Assembly (NCBI GenBank): GCA_963575645.1 | Contig: OY754469.1 | Coordinates: 10,992,001 to 11,056,000 of the forward strand | Source of the DNA: Xanthostigma xanthostigma | Lineage: Eukaryota > Arthropoda > Insecta > Raphidioptera > Raphidiidae | Length of the DNA: 64,000 nucleotides | Direction: 5' to 3' | Shown here: positions 58,217 to 64,000 of the stretch, in pieces | How the letters are laid out: each line of letters opens with the position of its first letter | Numbering within the stretch: position 1 is the stretch's first letter | Made by a program: the position numbers and the translations under genes | The notes under the pieces: generated by a model | Database searches by the model: none | Told to the model about the DNA's origin: nothing | Seen by the model: only the letters and a program-made list of their open reading frames with translations

Positions 58217-58856
58217 GGCATAAGACTGAAACGCCACTGCGTTTGTGACAATAATTTTAAATAGGAAACAGTTATTATTATTTTTTCCTCATTTGTTACA
58301 GTCCCATTAAATAGATTGCTTTTCTATTAGTTTAATATTGTACACAATATAAATCAACTTTTTATTTAAACGCATTAAAAAGGTTAATCACATTCTACAT
58401 AATAACGTACGGATAAAAGTTATTTTGTACTTAGTTGTATATATTATTATACATCAAACTATCATCATAATATGTACACAAATTGAATTATTGTAATTTT
58501 TGTAGCGCAGTAAAAAATAATAATTGACAAATAATTACTGATATTATGTCGCCAGTACATGTGTACTTTTAAATAAATCTTCATGTTTTCACCTAACTTT
58601 TCAAATTATCGTCCACGCATGAAACCCCATACAAAAAGGAACACAATAGGTACACCTACCTATAATACACTGTGGCTCATTAAAGTTAGACAAATAGCTG
58701 GCTTAGGAATTTATTAACTTTCCAGTGGTAACAATGGGAAGTTATTGTGTAGGTAACGGGTCCAAAAAAAATTCAGAATTTTTAACTGTGTATATATGTA
58801 CAGTGTTCATGAATTATGAAACTAGGTGCATTTTATATAATATTTAAGTGGAGTGT
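58217..58856. other. no gene recognised
   Basis: AT-rich spacer. Confidence 0.4.
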
Positions 58857-59289
58857 AACATTACAAAAACAGTGAAAAATAACTCTAATAATTTAGAGTG
58901 ATGATGATCCTGTTTAAATGTTGTAAGATTAAAGGATGAATCCTGGTGGCACAGGATCGATGAACTAAGCAAATAGTGAAGGTTTATTTATTGAATTTTA
59001 TTGTCTGACGTTTCGGCAAACTTCTTGCCATCTTCGGAGAATCAATGCTGTCTATTTTCTCAGTATTGTTGTTATGTATAAAATAAATTAAAATAAAAAA
59101 TGTCATCAACGGGTATTAAAATTACTATTTTTCTAAAAAAAAAAAACGACTGATTTTTACTAAAAATTGTTTAAATGTGTCTAATGTAACTTGTTTAAAA
59201 TTATACTGACTGAAAAATTCAGTATTTGCTTAGTTCATCGATCCTATGCCACCAGGATTCATCCTTTAATCTTACAACATTACAAAAAC
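58857..59289 (-). mobile_element. foldback with hammerhead-like core and flanking direct repeats
   Basis: 59-bp arms at 58917-58975 and 59223-59281 (one difference) contain GGATGAATCCTGGTGGCA. Inside, on the minus strand, are CCGAAGA (59037-59031), hairpin GGCAA-GAAG-TTTGCC and GAAACGTC (59014-59007). ACATTACAAAAAC occurs directly at 58857-58869 and 59277-59289, a possible 13-bp target duplication of retroelement type. Confidence 0.6.
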
Positions 59290-60148
59290 TGTTGATGTCC
59301 CACTAAAAATATAAAAGATCACAAATAAGCCGATTTCGCTACCAAAGAGAAATAAGGTCTTTTGGAAAATTTCTATGTTTAGGTATATTGTAAATGGTGT
59401 GATGAAAAATTGTCACGCAATTAGATCGCAATTATTTTAGTGCCGAACTTGGCCCCCTTTTTTTTCATAATACCACGGAAAATTTAAATGCAGTGGAGAT
59501 TGAAAATGCTTAAATGTAGTTACGAATTTGAACGTTCAATAGAAAAAGGCAATACCTATTACATAATAATTTGCTTGTAGCATGTTCACTCCATAATGTA
59601 AATGATTATCACACAAACGAACAATGAATTGTGTTTTATTATTATATATATAGATGTATGTTTGTATGTGTGGGTGTGTGTGTGTGTGCGTGCATCGGGT
59701 AAACCCTCGAGAATTCGTAACCGGAAATTTGATACGTGCTATTGGTCTATTGGTGTAAAAGAATTCTAAAAACACATAGGTATATATATTTTTTAAATTG
59801 TACCATATTATTTTAGTAGTTTGCTAAAATATCTTTAATATTTATGCAGTGCTGGTGGTTGATCAGGTTCTTTTAAATTAGTAATACTCTTGAATTTGAT
59901 TTAATAATGATTTATTTACATCACCAACGTGAATGTATGCCAGCATTACGCTGGCATAGTCACCTCCTGTCCTCTTGTCCACTACCAGACGTCTCCTCCT
60001 TCCAAATATACATATATTTATATCAATTTGAAATGCAAACCCATGCGCATTTAACTAGACCACTTAAGTAAGTGTTATAGTGAAATACTACGTTTGCAGT
60101 TTACATTGCAACTGATATACTTAACTTAACCTACATACTGTATATACG
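59290..60148. other. no gene recognised; (GT)n microsatellite
   Basis: A TATGTTTGTATGTGTGGG and (GT)n tract lies at 59655-59695. A small ATGCCAGC/GCTGGCAT palindrome sits near 59945. Nothing else. Confidence 0.5.
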
Positions 60149-60285
60149 TTACGGTTAATACAAGAAAGTAGTTTATTCGCGAATTAACCGGCTAATACCC
60201 GAATTAACCAACTTCAAGGATTGGTTAATTCGGGTAATTAGCCGATTAATTCGCGAATTAACTACTTTCTTGTATTAACCGTAAC
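60149..60285. repeat. 137-bp palindrome
   Basis: GTTACGGTTAATACAAGAAA at the left and TTTCTTGTATTAACCGTAAC at the right are exact inverses. Pairing continues through TTCGCGAATTAA and CGAATTAACCA to an ACTTCAAGGAT centre. Foldback MITE by structure. Confidence 0.8.
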
Positions 60286-61388
60286 ATATACATTACATTT
60301 AGTTTTTTTTACGTTACGTTACGTTACCAAAGAAGTTTTTAATTGCAGTGGTAATGTGTCAAGCACCGCATGAAAATAATCCATAAATTGAGTGAATTAA
60401 TTTTATATGTTAAGGCGATTTACTACACTTATATTTGTAACATTGAAATAAAATTATTCTTATTACTATTATTATTATTCCCAAAAGACTAAAGATTTGA
60501 TCTTTTCTCATCACATAAAATAGGTATACTTAATACGTTTACAAAGTTATTCTCGCGTTAGTCCAAAAAATCTTGAAATTAATTACTTAACTTTTTTTTG
60601 GTTCTGATGTCAAGAGAAAATATTGATCTCTTTGAAAATTTATGGGGTGTGGCGTTCCAGTTTAACTCTGCGTTAAAAATATTTATTTGCACCGGAAATA
60701 TTTTATGTTTAACTGGAATGGAATGGCCGAATATCGAATTAAACTATTACAAATCGCGTGCTCATATTTTGACTGTTATTGTATACTGACTGTAACGAAA
60801 AAACTCACCTCGGTTTCAATACCGTCATAATTATAGCAACTTTTTCTATTGCACCAAAATTATTTATCTCAAAGGAATAGAAAAATATCACTTCGTCAAA
60901 ACTGATGTTTATAAATAAAACTATTAAATTAATTATAGATCAGTTTATGGTTTATTACTACTGTTGAAACATGAAAATTAGATTCCGGGACAACACTTTT
61001 AAACTAGCATAATTTTTATGCATCAGACAACACTGGGGACACAGAGAAATAAAATTCGTTTGAAAACAATATTTGGACCTATAAGCATCTAGTAAAACAT
61101 TTACGAACTAGCTGTATGTACCATAAACAAGTTCATATCCTGTTTGTGAATAATAAATATCAAACTATTCGAAGAATGAACCCAATTTTAGGAATTCCTA
61201 TTGAATTATGCCGTTTAATAACGTGTGTATAAACAACCTCTGTGAATAGATTATTACAAAATTTAATCGATGTTTAGTGGTCCAAAAATAACTCGGTGCA
61301 ATCTAAACGAGACCTTGTTTGGTGAACAATGTTATGTATCGATAACCTTCCACCATTCCATTCTCTTGACTTTGAATTATAATCTTAT
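60286..61388. other. no gene recognised
   Basis: AT-rich spacer before the LTR element. Confidence 0.4.
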
Positions 61389-62382
61389 ATTATAGATTGT
61401 CACGTGGTGCCATAGCACCGCGACAATTTTTTTAATATTAGCATAAAAATTATTATAATAAAATAAATAAATAAGGAAATCAAATCACTAAATTCGTGGG
61501 TATTAGCATGCGCGGTACGATTTGGATCGCGTGGCTTGGGCTTATAAACATAAGTGTGTCTATCGTGTGATCCAGTCGTCTGACTCTAAATACGCGGTAT
61601 CTGTGATTTTCAAAAGTGAAAAAGTGACAAACAATAGTTGTTAGGTTTGAAATAATTAAAATCAATATTGATTAGTTACGGAAAAATAACAAACATTAAG
61701 TTGTTTTCCGCGATTCGGTGTGGTCGCATGAAAAGGACGCTCATGGAATAAACCACAGAATCATCTTCAAGCTTCTTCTCCAAACCGAATTTAGACTTCA
61801 TGGTACTACCATGAAGCGCCTAAATACCCGTAGTCACTCACGAATTATGTAAAGTATTCCTAGAATAAGTATTGTTCAAGTGTAAGTAAGTACTCTTCAG
61901 AAAAAGGTATGACGCTCACGCCTAGTTTTCTTTTCCTCTTTCACGTTTTATTATTTTTTTTTTAATTTAAGCAACCTTATTAAATGTACTTCCCTAGATA
62001 ATTAAGTGATCACCTCGTCAGGGTTCTACCCCCAGTTTCTAATTGTCAATCATGATCAAATGATATTGTTAATATTAAGAATGTACTTGTAAATCAGATT
62101 TCTTTGTACCTTGTCACCGACACGTTTTTTGAAGTGATTATGAAATATAATTGTTATCGACCCACTGCATATTCTTTTCTTTGTTACATTTCTGCACAAG
62201 TTTCTCAGAACAGTAGAAGAAGTGGAGCTGTACCCTCTCTGATCACTATGGGCCCAAAATAACACCGGTATAGCCCAAACAATCCACCGTTTTGAGAAAT
62301 CTGTCCGTCTTTTTTCTTTTATTTATTCACAGGTGGGAATGGACCTACGTTACCAGAAATCCTTCCACTGCCGTGCTATAAT
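61389..62382 (+). mobile_element. probable 5' LTR of a Ty3/gypsy-type retrotransposon
   Basis: The left limit is tentative. ATTATAG at 61389 is mirrored by CTATAAT at 62376-62382, directly before the primer-binding site; TGTCACGTGGTGCC just inside (61399) is an alternative start. A TATA box (TTATAAACATAAG, 61553) and an AATAAA (61746) are placed as expected for U3 and R. About 1 kb. The 3' LTR lies outside the window, so the limits cannot be checked here. Confidence 0.5.
61553..61562 (+). promoter_or_regulatory. TATA box in the LTR
   Basis: CTTATAAACATAAG lies about 25-30 bases before a CAGTCG-type initiator (61573). It would drive the element's full-length RNA. Confidence 0.5.
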
Positions 62383-62397
62383 TGGTAGCAAGGAGCG
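62383..62397 (+). other. probable tRNA primer-binding site
   Basis: TGGTAGCAAGGAGCG begins with TGG and matches, over its first eight bases, the complement of an animal initiator-Met tRNA 3' end (expected TGGTAGCAGAGC). It then differs by an apparent one- or two-base change. It sits directly after the proposed LTR end and 52 bases before gag. Confidence 0.5.
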
Positions 62398-62449
62398 TAG
62401 TTAATTCCTGAGTCCTGTTCCTGTCCGATTCCACGTCTTCCAGTCGACC

Positions 62450-63313
62450 ATGCCGCGCCATAAGTCCTGCCGCAGCCCAAAGTCTCCGCCGACACCCGGC
62501 CAAAGCAAATCTCCAGGTCCGCCTCCGACCACCGCTGAACTTCCAGACTCTCCGCCGGCGATGGACGATCCTCCAGTGCACTCACCGAGTAAGTCCGAGC
62601 CAATTCTTATTTCCGTTCCAAATCATACCGCTTCGCATGCAAATATGGGCGATATCCGGGACTTGTTGCGTAACGTACCTACCGCTACAGGTACAGATCT
62701 TGACATTTTGATACAATTCCTGTTAGAAATCGAGAACGTGAGTCAATTCGCTTTAGTTCCATTTCATATTTTGTTAAAGAGTTTAGGCACTAAGACTGAC
62801 GGACCCCTCCGACAGTGGTGGAGACTTAATGTCTATTCTGAACTCGAATGGACACAGCTCAAAAATCTTATTCTAGACCATTTCACCACTTCTATAGATC
62901 GGGCTATGCTAATAGAACGCTATATCAGTAGGCGTCAGAACCTCTCTGAGAATTTTCCCGAATATGCTGAAGACGTCTTGAAATACGTCGAATTATTGGG
63001 TCCTAGCCTGTCTGAATCGGAGATAATTGCGCGCATTTGGCTTAACCAAAACGAATTCACGTTTAATTATCTACAATTCAGAGATACCCCAACTTGTTTA
63101 GCTGAGCTTCACCAGCTTATAAAACATTTGAGAGTAGTTGAACGTCAACGTAAAACGTACACTCACCCCAATTCGACCGGACTTGTCGCTCCTAATTTTT
63201 CCCCTTGTTGCCGATATTGTAAACAACCAGGTCACTTTATAGCCCAGTGTCCGGTTCGTCCCCCACGTCCTTCTCCTTCTGAACCTAAGGCTATCCTGCC
63301 CTCTCAAGGGTGA
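62450..63313 (+). CDS. gag: Gag protein of a Ty3/gypsy-type retrotransposon
   Basis: Gag forms the virus-like particle and packages the element's RNA. The 287-codon frame starts MPRHKSCRSPKSPPT; the first 65 residues are Pro/Ser-rich and probably disordered. A retrotransposon-gag-like helical domain spans about residues 80-235, with PLRQWWRLNVYSELEWTQLK (WW at 123-124) and FPEYAEDVLKYVELLG. A CCHC zinc knuckle lies at 254-267 (C254, C257, H262, C267), followed by a Pro-rich end. The frame has no defects. It ends at a TGA, and the same frame continues open into protease, so gag and pol are divided only by that stop. The ATG lies 52 bases after the putative primer-binding site. Confidence 0.9.
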   Translation: MPRHKSCRSPKSPPTPGQSKSPGPPPTTAELPDSPPAMDDPPVHSPSKSEPILISVPNHTASHANMGDIRDLLRNVPTATGTDLDILIQFLLEIENVSQFALVPFHILLKSLGTKTDGPLRQWWRLNVYSELEWTQLKNLILDHFTTSIDRAMLIERYISRRQNLSENFPEYAEDVLKYVELLGPSLSESEIIARIWLNQNEFTFNYLQFRDTPTCLAELHQLIKHLRVVERQRKTYTHPNSTGLVAPNFSPCCRYCKQPGHFIAQCPVRPPRPSPSEPKAILPSQG

Positions 63314-64000
63314 GATAGCGTTGTCAAAATTTTTAGTAAACCGAAAGATGTAGAACAAATTAATGTCTTTCCCCGGTTAACCACATTAGTTAATAAGTCA
63401 CCCCTTTCAAACCACCCCCCTCCAGCTAACTTGTCCTCTCCTGTAAATACGTCTATTCGATTGACTTCTCCCGTCCCGAATTATTCCTATAATTCCCCAA
63501 GTCAATCAAGTAGCTCTACGATCCCTCTAGTTTATCTCTACTTTCAACATATTCGAGCTTCGGCACTGCTTGATACCGGTTCTACCAAGAACTACATCAA
63601 TTCCGAACTTGCTAATTATTTGTCATCGTTAAAAATAGGTACGATCACAAATTCGATTTCTTATGCCCAAGTAGCCAACAGTACTATCGCTAGATCTAAT
63701 TTCACGTTAACAGTAGTCATTACTATTAGTAAATTTACCTGGAAGATTGATTTCCTAGTTCTCGACGCTCTGTCGTATCCCGTCATAATAGGTTATGATT
63801 CTTTATGCAAAATGGGTGCGAACGTTAATTGTACCGAGAATAATCTTTCTTTCAAATTCGATTCCTCTCACGTCATTCCCTTTGTACCGTTACCCGCTTC
63901 GTCCAAAACCTTCTCCCTGGATCACGTTACCAGTATAGATTCAAATGCGGCCAACTTTAGTAGTTTGCTTGCAGAATTTCCAGAAGTTCTTACCGAAGAA
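63314..64000 (+). CDS. pol: Pol start: protease and first residues before RT (cut by window end)
   Basis: Directly in frame with gag after its TGA, the sequence stays open for about 229 codons to the window end. After a linker rich in Ser and Pro comes an aspartic protease: RASALLDTGSTKNYINSELA with the catalytic DTGS (D at 63572), and later LSYPVIIGYDSLCKMGANV, the second conserved motif of gypsy-type proteases. The protein then leads to NFSSLLAEFPEVLTEE, the usual run-in to the reverse transcriptase. No ATG suits a separate start, so pol is probably made by reading through the TGA, or the TGA is a mutation in a formerly fused gag-pol. The RT, RNase H and integrase lie beyond the window. Confidence 0.85.

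Noticed and set aside
1-64000. CRISPR arrays or bacterial features
   Set aside because: The tandem repeats here have no regular unique spacers, and the whole window is clearly eukaryotic in its transposon content.

Overview
This 64-kb window is AT-rich eukaryotic DNA, almost certainly from an insect. A lepidopteran is the most likely source. That inference rests on Helitron ends of the type common in moths and butterflies (5' TC..., 3' hairpin plus CTAG inserted between A and T), on abundant tRNA-derived SINE-like heads, and on many TTAA, TA and 8-bp target-site elements. I found no host protein-coding gene, no rRNA and no convincing functional tRNA. Nearly every open frame is either short and random or part of a transposable element. 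The window is best read as intergenic or intronic DNA built from nested transposons.

Layout. 0-9 kb: a minus-strand non-LTR RT relic, a composite repeat made of a palindromic minisatellite and a tRNA-like head (copy A), a minus-strand Helitron carrying its own tRNA-like sequence, composite copy B between 77-bp direct repeats, and a foldback with a nested MITE. 9-14 kb: a hAT MITE with an 8-bp target duplication, a 1-kb long-TIR element and composite copy C. 15-19 kb: two copies of a ~0.8-kb TTAA-flanked element in opposite orientation, with a Tigger/pogo relic between them. 19-24 kb: an internally deleted mariner, several palindromic elements, and a pogo-type MITE. 24-36 kb: a 100-bp-arm inverted repeat, a minus-strand Helitron, a hAT element, a plus-strand RT relic, a pogo element with a psq DNA-binding domain, and an element with ~115-bp tandem repeats. 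36-50 kb: two non-autonomous Helitrons in inverted orientation, two copies of a 420-bp TTAA foldback, a long open non-LTR reverse transcriptase (43.6-45.4 kb), a tRNA-like sequence and a Helitron 3' end. 50-61 kb: a 748-bp TIR element, several near-perfect palindromes and another RT relic. 61.4-64 kb: the 5' part of a Ty3/gypsy-type LTR retrotransposon (probable LTR, primer-binding site, gag, and an in-frame UGA leading into protease/pol), cut by the window end.

The coding capacity with visible function is selfish: the gypsy gag and protease, the non-LTR RT, and decayed transposases of mariner, pogo and Tigger type. The strongest pattern is the density of inverted repeats: more than a dozen foldback elements, plus two pairs of longer elements in opposite orientation that could give long hairpin RNA if transcribed. 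Five of the foldbacks carry a hammerhead-ribozyme-like core (CTGAnGA - short hairpin - GAAA, with variants). That core is known from Penelope-like elements, but here it has one extra base before stem II.
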